DNA of 45,410 bases from the NCBI GenBank assembly GCA_021781115.1, contig JAJXXL010000316.1, forward strand, positions 1 through 45,410, in the 5' to 3' direction. The notes under the pieces were generated by a model. That model was not told where the DNA came from, made no database searches, and saw nothing but the letters and a program-made list of their open reading frames with translations. The number at the start of each line of letters is the position of its first letter. The stretch's first letter is position 1. This DNA comes from Planctomycetota bacterium. Lineage in GTDB: Bacteria > Planctomycetota > Planctomycetia > Planctomycetales > Planctomycetaceae. Below, piece after piece: positions 9,310-18,539 of the stretch. Made by a program: the position numbers and the translations under genes.

Positions 9310-10335
9310 TTAGCCCGCCTCGTCCACATTGTCGCATGCGTCAAACTGCACGGTGCCCGGCCGCCACGCGACCGGCGCGGCGTTGCAATCGGGGGCAAGC
9401 ATGCGCCGGGCGAGGTTTTCGGCGGCCAGTGCGCGGTAGCCCAGGTAGCTGGTTGTGAGCCGCGGGTTGATTTCGACGACCAGCGGTTCGGCGTATTGCC
9501 GGGTGGGCAACAACAGGTCGATCCCAACATAGCCCCGCAGGCCCGAGACGCATTCGCAAGCCCGGCGCGCGAGGGCCTGCACCGCTTCAAGTTGCGCACA
9601 GCGCGCGGGCAGCCGCCCGCCGCCATAGCGAAATCGGCCGTCGGCTGAAAGATGTTGTTCGCACACTGGCCACACCTGCACCCCGCCCGCCGGCGAAACG
9701 ATCGCCGCGACAGACAGCGCCTGCCCGGCAATGTACGGCTGCCAGATCATGCCCTTCGCGACGGCCCGTGCGGTGAACTGCGGCAACAGTTCGCGAAATT
9801 CGTCGTGGTTTCGCACCAGAAACATTGCCTGAGATCCCGCCCCGTCGCGGGGCTTTACCACGGCGGGAAACCCGATCTCATCGCAAAAACGCGGGTCGAG
9901 AAGGTGTGTTTTGATCGTCGCCACGCCGCGGGTGTACCAATGCGACGCCAGCCGCCATTTGTCGGCACACAATTCTGCCGCCCCGCTCGATGGCCCCAGC
10001 AGGCGCCCGCCGGCCGCTTCGACCGCCCGGCAGCGGGCGGCGAGAATGCCGTCGAATTCGGGGGCGATCAGAAACGTAGCGTCGCATTCGACCGCGAGCC
10101 GTGCGAACAGCGACTGTTCTTCACTCGGGGCACGGGCAATATGCACTTCGACGCCATTCAGGCCGTGCGCACCCAGTGCGGCATCGTAGGTTGTTGCCAC
10201 GGTAACATCAGGAATTCCGGCGAAGTCGTGCACTGCCGCGCGCAGCATGGCCCGACCTTCGGCCGCAAGGCCTGGCGGCCGCAGGGTGTCGCCCCAGGCG
10301 CCGCAGCACAGATATTCGGAAACGAACAGTCGCAT
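9310..10335 (-). CDS. ATP-grasp ligase, COG1821-like (possible MfnD-type tyramine-glutamate ligase)
   Basis: I choose the ATG at 10335 (MRLFVSEYLCCGAW) because this N-terminus fits the family; the track start at 10383 adds 16 residues and cannot be excluded. The 341-aa product shows ATP-grasp features: a substrate-domain start, FPAVVKPRDGAGSQAMF (ATP-binding Lys and glycine loop), IWQPYIAGQALSVAAI, and the metal-binding VVEINPRLTTSY. The LFVSEYLxxGxW opening recalls COG1821 ligases, which include MfnD of methanofuran biosynthesis; planctomycetes are known to carry methanofuran/methanopterin C1 genes. That assignment is an inference, as no other C1 gene is in the window. It lies just downstream of the PilZ gene on the same strand. 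Confidence 0.65.
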   Translation of the reverse strand: MRLFVSEYLCCGAWGDTLRPPGLAAEGRAMLRAAVHDFAGIPDVTVATTYDAALGAHGLNGVEVHIARAPSEEQSLFARLAVECDATFLIAPEFDGILAARCRAVEAAGGRLLGPSSGAAELCADKWRLASHWYTRGVATIKTHLLDPRFCDEIGFPAVVKPRDGAGSQAMFLVRNHDEFRELLPQFTARAVAKGMIWQPYIAGQALSVAAIVSPAGGVQVWPVCEQHLSADGRFRYGGGRLPARCAQLEAVQALARRACECVSGLRGYVGIDLLLPTRQYAEPLVVEINPRLTTSYLGYRALAAENLARRMLAPDCNAAPVAWRPGTVQFDACDNVDEAG

Positions 10336-10392
10336 CGCGCGCGGCCGGGCCTGGTGCTCATGCAGGAGTGCGGAGTTCTCCAAACGCAGCCA

Positions 10393-10764
10393 TCAGCGGG
10401 CGGCCCCGACGACCAACTTCTGCAACAGCGTGAACTGCCGGCGATTGAGCTCAACCCGCAATTCGCACCCGGCATGGCGTTCGTCTGCCGTGCCATTTTC
10501 CTCCCACACGACTTCCGCGGGAAGATTAAAACAATGCCGCGCTCCGTCGCGCACTTCAATCAATATGCACTCCCCGCAAACGAGCGGCGTTTCGAGGCGA
10601 ATGCGAACGCCCGTGTGCGACACGTCGAGCAGTTCAGCCGCCAGAATTTCATCGGCCGCGGCCCGAGCGCGTAAAAAGCGGACGGTGCTGGTTGACTTCA
10701 ACCGGGGGTGAACCCTCCGGTCGGATTCTTTGCGCCGGTCAGTCGGAACACGACGATCAGACAT
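10393..10764 (-). CDS. PilZ domain protein (c-di-GMP receptor)
   Basis: The 123-aa product is essentially a single PilZ domain. The c-di-GMP-binding motifs are visible: an arginine cluster DRRVHPRLKS near the N-terminus (RxxxR) and LLDVSHTGVRI (D/NxSxxG) about 30 residues later. The N-terminus is very Arg-rich (RRVPTDRRKESDRR). PilZ proteins change partner activity on binding c-di-GMP. The partner is unknown; the ATP-grasp gene downstream is probably co-transcribed (10-58 bp gap depending on its start) but no functional link is evident. Confidence 0.85.
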   Translation of the reverse strand: MSDRRVPTDRRKESDRRVHPRLKSTSTVRFLRARAAADEILAAELLDVSHTGVRIRLETPLVCGECILIEVRDGARHCFNLPAEVVWEENGTADERHAGCELRVELNRRQFTLLQKLVVGAAR

Positions 10765-10967
10765 GTCAATCTCCGGTGGTGTGGCGATCCGAGCGCTGGC
10801 CTCGACGCGAAATGGCCCCCTATTTCTTTAGTGCGCCGCCGCCCCGCTGTCAAACCGCGGGGTAGTGATCGCGCGGGCGGCGGGCAAACGCCAAGCCGGC
10901 GCGCGCATTATGCCGAGCAGCCCGAACCTGACGATTGCACCGCCTGGCACGGATGCTGGACGCGGGC

Positions 10968-12125
10968 TCATTCGCCGCCCCCGGCTCCATCGGTGGGCGT
11001 CGGGTCGGTGCGCCGCGTCTTTCCTGCGCGAGTGGCCTTTTTGCCGGCATGTCCTTTTTTCGCGGCACCGCTGGCTTCGGTGCTGGTCCCGTCGCCTGCC
11101 GGCAGGTCGCCAGCATGATCGGCTTTGAACGCCTTGAGCATCCGATCGCGGCGCGACGGGTCGAGTTGGCGGATCAGCCGCGACAAATCTCCCTGAAACC
11201 GTGGAAAAATCTCGGAGTGGGCCTCCATGTACCGGCGGGTGATTTCGGCCGGCTGGTCTTCGAGCGGCAGGCTCATGATTTCATCGCGTTCACGGCCTTT
11301 GAGGCTTTCGAAGAATTCTGTCCGCGTGACGGCGTCGGGCTTGAGACGCTCGCGCTCGGCCCGCAGGCCCGACTGAATCAGCATCATCAGCCGAAACCGC
11401 TTCTGTTCGGGCGATCGGCCTTCGACGACGACCCGCTGGTGGGTTTTGTCAGAAATCTGGTGGGCCATTTCCTGAACGAGGTGCGGATACCCGGACGAAT
11501 TGCAAAGTGGCCGCTTTTCAGGCGTTTGGGCGGTCAGCCACGATTCCAGAATCAGGGTGAACCTGGGCAACCCTTGCAGTGACTCCAGGCGCGTCCTTTG
11601 CGCGGGGGGCAATACCGGGCGAACCTCGGCTTCGAGGATTTTCATGACGGCCGTCAGGTCTTGCAGGCTGAGCGCGGTCATTCCCGCTCCGCCAGACATC
11701 TGCTGCAACACCGAGGGAGAAATCGGCTTGGGCGTGGTTCGCAGCTTGCGGACCAGCTTTTCCCGCAGCGCGGGGTCGGTTTCACGCCGCAGGTCATCGT
11801 GCTCGCCCGGGTTCAATGTGCCCACCCAGCGGTAATAGGCATCCATAATGCTTTTCAGGTTGCCCCCCGAACGCGTGTCTTCTTCAAGCTCCTCGTGCAA
11901 CTGCTTGAGCCGTTGCCGCTCGGCCTCGGGCAGTGCCTGGTATTGCCTGAAATTCCGGGCGAGGCGGGCGCGGTCGGCCGGTGGCAGGGCCAGGAGCCGC
12001 TTCTCGCGTTCGGCCCGCGATTCGGCCTGCGCCGTCGCTGCTGGCAGCCAAAGCAGCATGAGCAACAGCGCGGCCGCAACCCACCCCCTCGGGCGAAGTT
12101 CAATGAGGCGTCGTGGGCTGAACAT
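10968..12125 (-). CDS. Secreted/periplasmic DUF3106-like protein, third gene of the ECF sigma operon
   Basis: The ATG at 12125 (MFSPRRLIELRPRGW) gives a signal peptide with cleavage near AQA/ESRAE; the longer track ORF is unlikely because it overlaps the anti-sigma gene further. With this start the overlap is 26 bp. The 385-aa product is helical and charged. Its first 100 residues repeat the pattern L(P)xxDRxRLxRNFxQYQxLPEAERQRL, as in DUF3106 proteins, and the tail is Lys/Arg/Thr-rich and low complexity (AAKKGHAGKKATRAGK). No catalytic motif is seen. Its position after a sigma/anti-sigma pair suggests an extracytoplasmic sensor or target of the same response, by analogy with periplasmic helical proteins in other ECF operons. 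Confidence 0.7.
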   Translation of the reverse strand: MFSPRRLIELRPRGWVAAALLLMLLWLPAATAQAESRAEREKRLLALPPADRARLARNFRQYQALPEAERQRLKQLHEELEEDTRSGGNLKSIMDAYYRWVGTLNPGEHDDLRRETDPALREKLVRKLRTTPKPISPSVLQQMSGGAGMTALSLQDLTAVMKILEAEVRPVLPPAQRTRLESLQGLPRFTLILESWLTAQTPEKRPLCNSSGYPHLVQEMAHQISDKTHQRVVVEGRSPEQKRFRLMMLIQSGLRAERERLKPDAVTRTEFFESLKGRERDEIMSLPLEDQPAEITRRYMEAHSEIFPRFQGDLSRLIRQLDPSRRDRMLKAFKADHAGDLPAGDGTSTEASGAAKKGHAGKKATRAGKTRRTDPTPTDGAGGGE

Positions 12126-12606
12126 TGAAGGTTCCGTGTTTGCGCAGTTCGCGAAGAAACTCGATTTGACCAACTTCGGTGAGCTGATCATACTGTTCGA
12201 TAATCGGCAAGTCGTCGAGCAACATGTCGGCCTCAGTGGGCGCCCACCGATTCGTGGCCGAGTAACCAACCCAGGCGCTCAGGGCCAAGGCGGCGGCCCA
12301 GCCAGCGAACACGCCGCCCCGGCGGGCGTTTTGAAACCAGGGCTGTGTGCGAAATTCTCGGCGGGGCGCGTTCAGCACCTGCAATTGCGACACGGTGTTC
12401 TGCGTGAACGTTCCCGATGCCACCACCCGCGGCAACTCGCCCAGCACGTCCCAGGTGCGCGACAGCATGTTCACTTCGTGGCGGGCCACTTCGCTGCGGG
12501 CCAGCACCTGTTCAATTTCCTGGGCAGCCCGCTCGTCGAGTTCGCCGTCGAGATACGCGACAAGGTTCTCGCGCTGCTCGGTCGATAATCGCGGGATCTT
12601 TTGCAT
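12100..12606 (-). CDS. Anti-sigma factor, membrane-anchored, no zinc motif
   Basis: The 168-aa product starts with a helical anti-sigma-like domain (LVAYLDGELDERAAQEIEQVL), followed by a linker and one transmembrane helix (GGVFAGWAAALALSAWVGY, about residues 97-115) and a short extracytoplasmic tail. The HxxxCxxC motif of zinc-binding anti-sigma factors is absent. It lies 4 bp downstream of the ECF sigma gene and overlaps the DUF3106-like gene, which supports translational coupling. It should hold the sigma factor at the membrane until a signal releases it. Confidence 0.75.
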   Translation of the reverse strand: MQKIPRLSTEQRENLVAYLDGELDERAAQEIEQVLARSEVARHEVNMLSRTWDVLGELPRVVASGTFTQNTVSQLQVLNAPRREFRTQPWFQNARRGGVFAGWAAALALSAWVGYSATNRWAPTEADMLLDDLPIIEQYDQLTEVGQIEFLRELRKHGTFNVQPTTPH

Positions 12607-12610
12607 GACT

Positions 12611-13273
12611 TTACTCGCCGTTGTCGGCAGGCTGCGTTCCGTAATGAATATAGGGTTCGAGCTTTTCGCGCAGGTTATCGCGTGCCCGCGACAACAGCGA
12701 TTTGACCGCCGCGGGCGACATTTCCAGCGTGGTGCCGATATCGATGTAACTCATTTCCTCGAATTTGTGCAGCAGTACGGCCAGCCGCTGCCGTTCGTTC
12801 AGACCGTCGAGCGCTGCCCGCACGACCTCGCGCAGCTCGGTCTTGTCGAGTTGCCGGGCCGGCATGAGCGCCGACTTCTCGGCCAGAATCTGCTCCGCCG
12901 GCCGCGGCCCCAGTGGCCCTGAGTCATTCGTGCGCAGCGAAACCTCGCGTTTGCGCCCCTTGTCGCGGCGACGGTTGCTGGCCAGGTTGCTGGCAATACG
13001 AAACAGCCAGGTGGCGAATTTTGCGGTCGGTTCATAACCCTGGCGGGCGCGGTAAACTTTGAGAAACACCTCCTGCGCCAAATCTTCGGCAGATTCCTGA
13101 TTGGATACAAGATGATACAGCAGCCCCACCAGGCGATCCTGGTAACTCGTCACCAACTCGGTGAACGCAGCTTCGTCGCCCTCCTTGACGCGCAGCATCA
13201 GCCTGACGTCGGGATCGCGAAGCACCGGGTTTTCGTCGGTATCGCTCAGAGTCACGTTAGTCCGTTCGGGCAT
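12611..13273 (-). CDS. ECF-type RNA polymerase sigma factor
   Basis: The 220-aa product has sigma region 2 (AAFTELVTSYQDRLVGLLYH, SAEDLAQEVFLKVYR, FATWLFRIASNLASNRRRD) and region 4 (LNERQRLAVLLHKFEEMSYI, MSPAAVKSLLSRARDNLREKL) with a linker that includes PLGPRPAEQIL, and no region 1 or 3. It should direct transcription of an envelope-related regulon under control of the anti-sigma factor encoded 4 bp downstream. The first 20 residues before region 2 are acidic. Upstream a TATAAT sequence lies on the minus strand at 13359-13364. Confidence 0.92.
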   Translation of the reverse strand: MPERTNVTLSDTDENPVLRDPDVRLMLRVKEGDEAAFTELVTSYQDRLVGLLYHLVSNQESAEDLAQEVFLKVYRARQGYEPTAKFATWLFRIASNLASNRRRDKGRKREVSLRTNDSGPLGPRPAEQILAEKSALMPARQLDKTELREVVRAALDGLNERQRLAVLLHKFEEMSYIDIGTTLEMSPAAVKSLLSRARDNLREKLEPYIHYGTQPADNGE

Positions 13274-13358
13274 TGCACAGGGGCCTGATGATCAAACCCC
13301 GATCGGGCTCGGGGGTTTCTCGCAATTTCCTCACGCGAGCCGATTTGCAGGTTCCCTG

Positions 13359-13364
13359 ATTATA
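13359..13364 (-). promoter_or_regulatory. Candidate -10 box upstream of the sigma factor gene
   Basis: The minus strand reads TATAAT, a perfect -10 consensus, 86 bp before the sigma gene start. No convincing -35 is found at 16-18 bp, so this is weak; an ECF-type autoregulatory promoter cannot be recognised without knowing its consensus. Confidence 0.3.
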
Positions 13365-13518
13365 GGTTTATTTTTCCGCGTGCGTTAGCGTAGAATAAAC
13401 CACGCCCCCGCTTCAAACCTTGATCCGCCCGCAGTGGCCGCCAGCCTGCTGCCTGCCACAGCGACTGCGGCGGCTCACAGCCTGGCCGCTGTGCCGTACC
13501 CAACGGAAAGACCTTGCA

Positions 13519-14751
13519 ATGTCAATTTCCTGCCTGCCGTTGGGATATTGTACAAATGTTCACAGCGCGCAAACTGTCGCTGGCGTGCTCGCCAATCTGG
13601 ATCGGTTTACGGTTCCCGTGGGCCAGAACCTGCGTCGGCCAATCGCTGCCGGGTTATGGCTGCCCCGGTCCGTTGCGAGTGAGCTTGTAACGGGGCAAGG
13701 TGTCGCCCGGTTTCGTGTCGAACTCGAGCACCGTGGCCTGACCTGCCACACGCTGAACGCATTTCCATATGGCGATTTTCATCGTTCCAGGGTGAAAGAA
13801 GACGTTTACTTTCCCGACTGGGCCGATCCTGCCCGGCTGAGTTACACCAGCGATTGTGCCGCCGTGCTTGCCGGGTTGCTGCCTGAGGGGGGCGAAGGCA
13901 GTATTTCAACCGTTCCTCTGGGGTTTAAGGGGTACCCGCACGGCGCCAAACATCGGGCACAATGTCTCGGGCAACTGCTCGACTTGGCCCGCCGTCTCGC
14001 CCGGCTGCGCGATGAGACGGGGCGCACCATTCGCCTTGCAATCGAACCCGAGCCGATGTGCCTTCTCGAAACAACGGCCGAACTTGCTGGCTTTTTCGGC
14101 AGTTTATGGCAACACGCCGCCGCCGAGGGAATTCTGGAATCGGCCCGCCGGCATCTGGGCGCATGTTTTGATGTGTGCCATCAGGCGGTGGAATTTGAAG
14201 ACATTGCCACTTCCATCGGCACGTTGCGCGAAAGCGACATCCGGATCAACAAGGTGCACGTCACCTGTGCCCTTGAGCTCGAAGCGCCGGCTGGCAACCT
14301 CGAAGCCCGTCAGGCGCTGGCACAATACGCCGAAGAACGATACCTGCACCAGACGTTTGCCCATTCGGCCGACGGGCAGGTGTTTCGGCATCTCGACCTC
14401 ACCGCCGAACTTGCCCTCGATCCACCGCCGGAAATGCGCGATGCCCGGTGCTGGCGCATTCATTTTCACGTGCCCGTCGATTGCGAACGGCTGGGCCCGC
14501 TGAAAACGACCCGCGCCGAACTTCACCAGGCCCTGGTCGCGATCGCGGCGCTCGATTATGCCCCGCACCTGGAAGTCGAAACCTACACTTGGCCTGTGCT
14601 GCCGGGTAGTCGCCAGCAGCTTGTCGACCAGATGCTGATCGATGGTTTGACGCGTGAAATGTCGGCAACGCACGCTCTGATTCGGGAAATTGGGGCGAAT
14701 TCCGGCAAAACCATCAGCCCGGTGGCATTCGGCCCGGCCGAATCCGCTTGA
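13519..14751 (+). CDS. eboE: EboE-like metabolite traffic protein (TIM-barrel, xylose isomerase-like)
   Basis: The ATG at 13519 (MSISCLPLGYCTNVHSAQ) is preceded by GGAAAG and gives a 410-aa product; the track start adds 33 unlikely residues. The family features are GYCTNVH at the N-terminus, LNAFPYGDFHRSRVKEDVY, and LLPEGGEGSISTVPLGFKG, followed by barrel segments with conserved acidic and His residues (IEPEPMCLLE, ACFDVCHQAVEFED, KVHVTCALE). EboE belongs to the ebo/edb cluster, reported to help move metabolites out of the cytoplasm (for example scytonemin precursors in cyanobacteria). Here it is not next to the other ebo genes, but an EboB-like TatD hydrolase is present at 35.8 kb. The biochemical activity of EboE is not known to me. 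Confidence 0.85.
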   Translation: MSISCLPLGYCTNVHSAQTVAGVLANLDRFTVPVGQNLRRPIAAGLWLPRSVASELVTGQGVARFRVELEHRGLTCHTLNAFPYGDFHRSRVKEDVYFPDWADPARLSYTSDCAAVLAGLLPEGGEGSISTVPLGFKGYPHGAKHRAQCLGQLLDLARRLARLRDETGRTIRLAIEPEPMCLLETTAELAGFFGSLWQHAAAEGILESARRHLGACFDVCHQAVEFEDIATSIGTLRESDIRINKVHVTCALELEAPAGNLEARQALAQYAEERYLHQTFAHSADGQVFRHLDLTAELALDPPPEMRDARCWRIHFHVPVDCERLGPLKTTRAELHQALVAIAALDYAPHLEVETYTWPVLPGSRQQLVDQMLIDGLTREMSATHALIREIGANSGKTISPVAFGPAESA

Positions 14752-14928
14752 CGATATTTCGCCGATCGGTTATTCACACCGCCCACTTGACCGGTTCGCA
14801 CGCGGAAATCCATGCAGTCGTTTGCGGCGTCCGCTTGCTTATGCCACTGTTTCAAACGGGCGATGTGGCTGGTGAGTTGCCACTTCTTTCATATCGCACT
14901 TGCCTTTGCGCCGAATTCAGGTTGCCGA

Positions 14929-16755
14929 ATGGAGCCCTGCCACGACAGATTGACCCCGCCCGACCAGCAAGATTCTCTGGCGTCGAATGCGTGGGCAGGC
15001 AGCTTGGCGCTGCGCTTGTTGCCGGCGCTGCTTTTGGCCGGCCTCGGAATGGCGGCGCTGATGATTGACATGCCCCTGTCGCGGGCCCTCGTCAAAGGCG
15101 ATGCGCTGCTGGCGTTCGACAAGGTGCTCGAAGCCGTCGAACCGTTCGGGCATGCCGTGGCGGTCAGCCTGCTGGTTGTGGGCATTTTTATTTGCGACGT
15201 CAGGCGGCGCGGCGCTGTCGCCCGGGTGCTCGCGGCAGCGCTCGGCGCGGGGCTGGCCGCCGATGGCATCAAACTGCTCGTGGCGCGGGTTCGCCCCTAC
15301 GACTACAATCTCGAAGGCGGCGTGTTCCAGTCGTTTGGCGGCATATTGCCAGGCCTCTTGTCGCCGGGCGGGGGGCACAGTTTTCCTTCGGCACATGTCG
15401 CCACGTCGATGGGGCTGTGTGTGGCACTCACGGCAATGTTTCCCCGCGGGCGCTGGTGGTTCGCGTTCGTAACGGGGCTGGTGGCATTACAGCGTGTCGA
15501 AACCGGTGCGCACTTCCTCAGCGATGCGCTGTGGGGCGCCGCGGTCGGGTGGGCGTTTGCACTTGCGCTATTTCGCCCCAACCCGCTCGGTCGCTGGTTT
15601 GATCGGCTTGAAGCCCGCTGGCCTCGCCCTGCCGGTACCGGCCCCGGGCGGCCCGCTACGGGCGCTGAAATCGCCGTCGCACCGGGTATTGCTGGCGAAA
15701 GCGGCCCGTCACTGTGTTCTGTTGCGCAATTCGCGACCCGCCCGGAGTGTTCTCCCATGCGTTTCGACGTGAAATCCTTGTCGCTGGTCATTCCGGTGTT
15801 CAATGAACGCGACAACATTCCCCGGATTGACAAGGCGCTCAAGCCGGTGCTGGCGGCCCTTGGCCTTGAATGCGAAATTATTTTCGTCGATGACGGTTCG
15901 ACTGATGGCTCGGCCGAGCAGTTGCAACGCCTTGCCTTTGCCGACCGCCGCGTGAAAGTCGTCACCTTCCGCCGCAACTTCGGCCAGACCGCCGCCATGA
16001 GCGCCGGGATCCGCCTCGCGGCGGGCGACGCGATCGTCCTGCTCGACGGCGACCTGCAAAACGACCCGGGCGACATTCCCATGATGCTCGCCCGGCTCAG
16101 CGAGGGGTACGACCTGATTCACGGCTGGCGGAAGGATCGGCACGACCGGTTTCTCGACCGCCGGCTGCCTTCCATGATCGCCAATTGGCTGATCTCGAAA
16201 GTGACTGGGTTTCCCGTGCATGACCTGGGCTGCACGCTGAAAGTCATCCGTCGTGAAATCGCACAGGAACTCAATCTGTACGGCGAGATGCACCGGTTTA
16301 TTCCGGTTTTGGCTCATTGCCGCGGAGCCCGGTGCGCCGAGGTTGTCACGCGGCACCATGCGCGGCAATTCGGCGAATCGAAGTACGGCATTTCACGCAC
16401 ACTGCGGGTGATTTTCGACCTGATCACCGTGCAGTTCCTGACGCACTATTTCACCAGTCCGATGAAGCTGTTCGGCAAATTGGGCGCGGCCTGCGTGGGG
16501 TTGGGCGGGTGCTCGGCCCTGGCGACGCTGGCCATGAAAATCTTCCAGCAAATCGACATGACCGGCAACCCGCTGCTGCTGGCGAGCGTGTTCGCTGTCA
16601 TGTTGGGTATGCAATTCTTCTGCTTGGGTGTGCTGGGCGAAGTTTCGGTGCGAACCTACTATGAATCTCAAAACCGGGCGTCGTACGCCATTCGCGGTCT
16701 GACCAATTTCGACACAACCGGCAGCGAGGCGGGCAACCAGTCGCGCGCCGCCTGA
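14929..16755 (+). CDS. PAP2 phosphatase - GT2 glycosyltransferase in-frame fusion
   Basis: The ATG at 14929 ([11 protein letters not shown]) is a likelier start than 14812, giving 608 aa. Residues about 20-230 are a multi-pass PAP2 lipid phosphatase with its three signature motifs: [19 protein letters not shown] and [12 protein letters not shown] linker of about 40 residues rich in Pro, Gly and Ala follows. Residues about 277-608 are a family 2 glycosyltransferase of the DPM1/GtrB/ArnC type ([41 protein letters not shown]) ending in two transmembrane helices. Together they suggest a membrane enzyme handling a polyprenyl (pyro)phosphate and loading a sugar on it. An internal ATG at 15757 has GGAG nine bases upstream, so the GT2 half may also be made alone. 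Confidence 0.85.
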   Translation: MEPCHDRLTPPDQQDSLASNAWAGSLALRLLPALLLAGLGMAALMIDMPLSRALVKGDALLAFDKVLEAVEPFGHAVAVSLLVVGIFICDVRRRGAVARVLAAALGAGLAADGIKLLVARVRPYDYNLEGGVFQSFGGILPGLLSPGGGHSFPSAHVATSMGLCVALTAMFPRGRWWFAFVTGLVALQRVETGAHFLSDALWGAAVGWAFALALFRPNPLGRWFDRLEARWPRPAGTGPGRPATGAEIAVAPGIAGESGPSLCSVAQFATRPECSPMRFDVKSLSLVIPVFNERDNIPRIDKALKPVLAALGLECEIIFVDDGSTDGSAEQLQRLAFADRRVKVVTFRRNFGQTAAMSAGIRLAAGDAIVLLDGDLQNDPGDIPMMLARLSEGYDLIHGWRKDRHDRFLDRRLPSMIANWLISKVTGFPVHDLGCTLKVIRREIAQELNLYGEMHRFIPVLAHCRGARCAEVVTRHHARQFGESKYGISRTLRVIFDLITVQFLTHYFTSPMKLFGKLGAACVGLGGCSALATLAMKIFQQIDMTGNPLLLASVFAVMLGMQFFCLGVLGEVSVRTYYESQNRASYAIRGLTNFDTTGSEAGNQSRAA

Positions 16756-16779
16756 ACAACGCTGGTTGCAGGATTCGGC

Positions 16780-17232
16780 TCACCCTGTTGTCAGCGACTT
16801 CTCGAAGATGACGAGGTTGTCGCCGCGATCGGGATCCCAGCGAATTCCGACGATGTCGTACATCCGGGCGATCGCCAGGTGCAGCATCGGGCGGTGCTGG
16901 TTATGGCATTCAAAGCGAATCGACTCATAACCTTGCTCGGCCGCCCAGCTATGCACGGCGTCCATGAGTTGCGAGGCAATGCCCTGCCGCCGCTTGGAAT
17001 TCGCCACCCCGTAAAACCACGAGAAATACACGGTCGGTTTCAATTCAAAGCCAATGTAAAACCCGGCCGGCTCGCCGTACAGGCTTGCCACCAGCATCAG
17101 CACATTGCACCGACCTTGAAAACGTCGGCGAAAAAATGCGGCGTCGCGCGGGGGGCGAAAGACCTGGCTGTACAGGTCGGCAATCACGGGAATATCGGCC
17201 GGCCCCACGATGTCGATCTTCGCTTCCGCCAT
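16780..17232 (-). CDS. GNAT-family N-acetyltransferase
   Basis: The 150-aa product (ATG at 17232 preferred over GTG at 17241) has a GNAT fold: beta strands with YFSWFYGVANSKRRQGIASQLM, where RRQGIA is the acetyl-CoA pyrophosphate-binding motif A. The C-terminal part contains a His-rich stretch (CHNQHRPMLHLAIARMYD) typical of motif B. The acceptor substrate is unknown. It is convergent with the PAP2-GT2 gene and separated by about 180 bp from the Gfo/Idh/MocA gene upstream on the same strand. Confidence 0.8.
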   Translation of the reverse strand: MAEAKIDIVGPADIPVIADLYSQVFRPPRDAAFFRRRFQGRCNVLMLVASLYGEPAGFYIGFELKPTVYFSWFYGVANSKRRQGIASQLMDAVHSWAAEQGYESIRFECHNQHRPMLHLAIARMYDIVGIRWDPDRGDNLVIFEKSLTTG

Positions 17233-17414
17233 AGCGCACACCTGTCCTCAAAGATTGCGGGCAGTACAAATCGAAAACCTGCGGCTGACTGTAGCGGAAC
17301 CCGCATCGAAACACAATTTCAGCAAGACTGAATTGGTGACCAGTGTTCGGCTTTCGGTGTTGCGTGTGATTTCGGCTATCCGAACGCGACAGTGGCAATC
17401 CGACAACCGACACT

Positions 17415-18473
17415 TCACCGCCGCAGCGGCAACGCAACCCGGCGGCCGGTTTTAGCGGCCTGGTAAATCGCCAGGATGATTTCGACGCTTTTGCGGCCTT
17501 CTTCGCCGCCGACAAGGGGCGCGCCGCCCGTGCGAACGGCGGTGACAAAATCCTTGAGCTGTTCGTAATGACCGCGATATGAAATCGCCCGCGGGTCGCT
17601 GGCCCCACCCCCCCCGCCGACCTTGCGGGCGAACCGCTGGCGGATTGCAGAGTCTGACCGGGCCGCCGGTTCGAACTGCCACAGCAGGATGTCATCCTGC
17701 TCGACGATGACCGACCCCTTTGTACCGTGAATTTCCGTCTTCTTGAGCAACCCTGGAAAAACGCTCGTGGCGGCTTCGATGACGCCCAGCGCTCCATTCC
17801 GAAACCGCAGCGCCGCCACGCCCGTGTCTTCGACTTCGATTCGTTCGTGGGCCAGTGTGCCGGTCAGTGCGGTCACGTCGGCGACGTCGCCCATGAACCA
17901 TTGCAGCAGGTCGACGTTATGAATCGCCTGGTTCATGTACGCCCCACCGCCGTCGAGCTTCCATGTGCCGCGCCAGCCCCCGCTGTCGTAATACGCCTGG
18001 GTCCGCCACCACTTGACATAGGTGTCGCCCAGTGTCAATCGGCCAAACCGGCCCGCCTCAATCGCCTGCTTGAGGGCGATGTTTGCCGGGCTGAACCTCG
18101 ACGGGAAAATCGTGCACAACTGCACGCTATGCTTGTGGCAGGCGGCGATCAGGCGGTCGCACCGCGCCAGCGTGACTTCGAGCGGCTTTTCGACGACCAC
18201 ATGCTTGCCCGCCGCCGCCGCCGCAACCGCCGGTTCGAGATGCGCCCCGCTGGGCGTGCAGATATTGACGATGTCGAGCCCCGCATGTTTCAGGAACTCG
18301 GCATAGTCGGTGTAGATCGCACACCCGCCGACCAGCTCGGCGACTTTACGCCCATTTTCAGGGCGGCTGGTAAACACAGCGCAAACCGAGGCGCCGCGAA
18401 TGTCTTGAATGGCCCGCGCATGAAACTCGGCAATCATGCCGCAGCCAACAATGCCAAACCCGATTTTGCTCAT
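17415..18473 (-). CDS. Gfo/Idh/MocA-family NAD(P)-dependent oxidoreductase
   Basis: The 352-aa product has the N-terminal Rossmann motif GFGIVGCGMIAEFHARAI, the family signature VVVEKPLEVT (Lys of the EKP motif) and the C-terminal beta-sheet substrate domain with GGGAYMNQAIHNVDLLQW, which supplies the usual catalytic Asp/His pair. Such enzymes oxidise or reduce sugars, inositols or related polyols, and planctomycetes carry many. The sequence does not identify the substrate. A glycine run (KVGGGGGASD) lies in a surface loop near residue 290. Confidence 0.88.
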   Translation of the reverse strand: MSKIGFGIVGCGMIAEFHARAIQDIRGASVCAVFTSRPENGRKVAELVGGCAIYTDYAEFLKHAGLDIVNICTPSGAHLEPAVAAAAAGKHVVVEKPLEVTLARCDRLIAACHKHSVQLCTIFPSRFSPANIALKQAIEAGRFGRLTLGDTYVKWWRTQAYYDSGGWRGTWKLDGGGAYMNQAIHNVDLLQWFMGDVADVTALTGTLAHERIEVEDTGVAALRFRNGALGVIEAATSVFPGLLKKTEIHGTKGSVIVEQDDILLWQFEPAARSDSAIRQRFARKVGGGGGASDPRAISYRGHYEQLKDFVTAVRTGGAPLVGGEEGRKSVEIILAIYQAAKTGRRVALPLRR

Positions 18474-18539
18474 GGAATTGCGCTGACGAGTGACAATCGG
18501 TGACCGAATACCTTGATGACAACGGGTGCGTGTTTTGGG

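Noticed and set aside
9652-10674. 340-aa plus-strand ORF
   Set aside because: Shadow of the ATP-grasp and PilZ genes, both of which have clear motifs on the minus strand.
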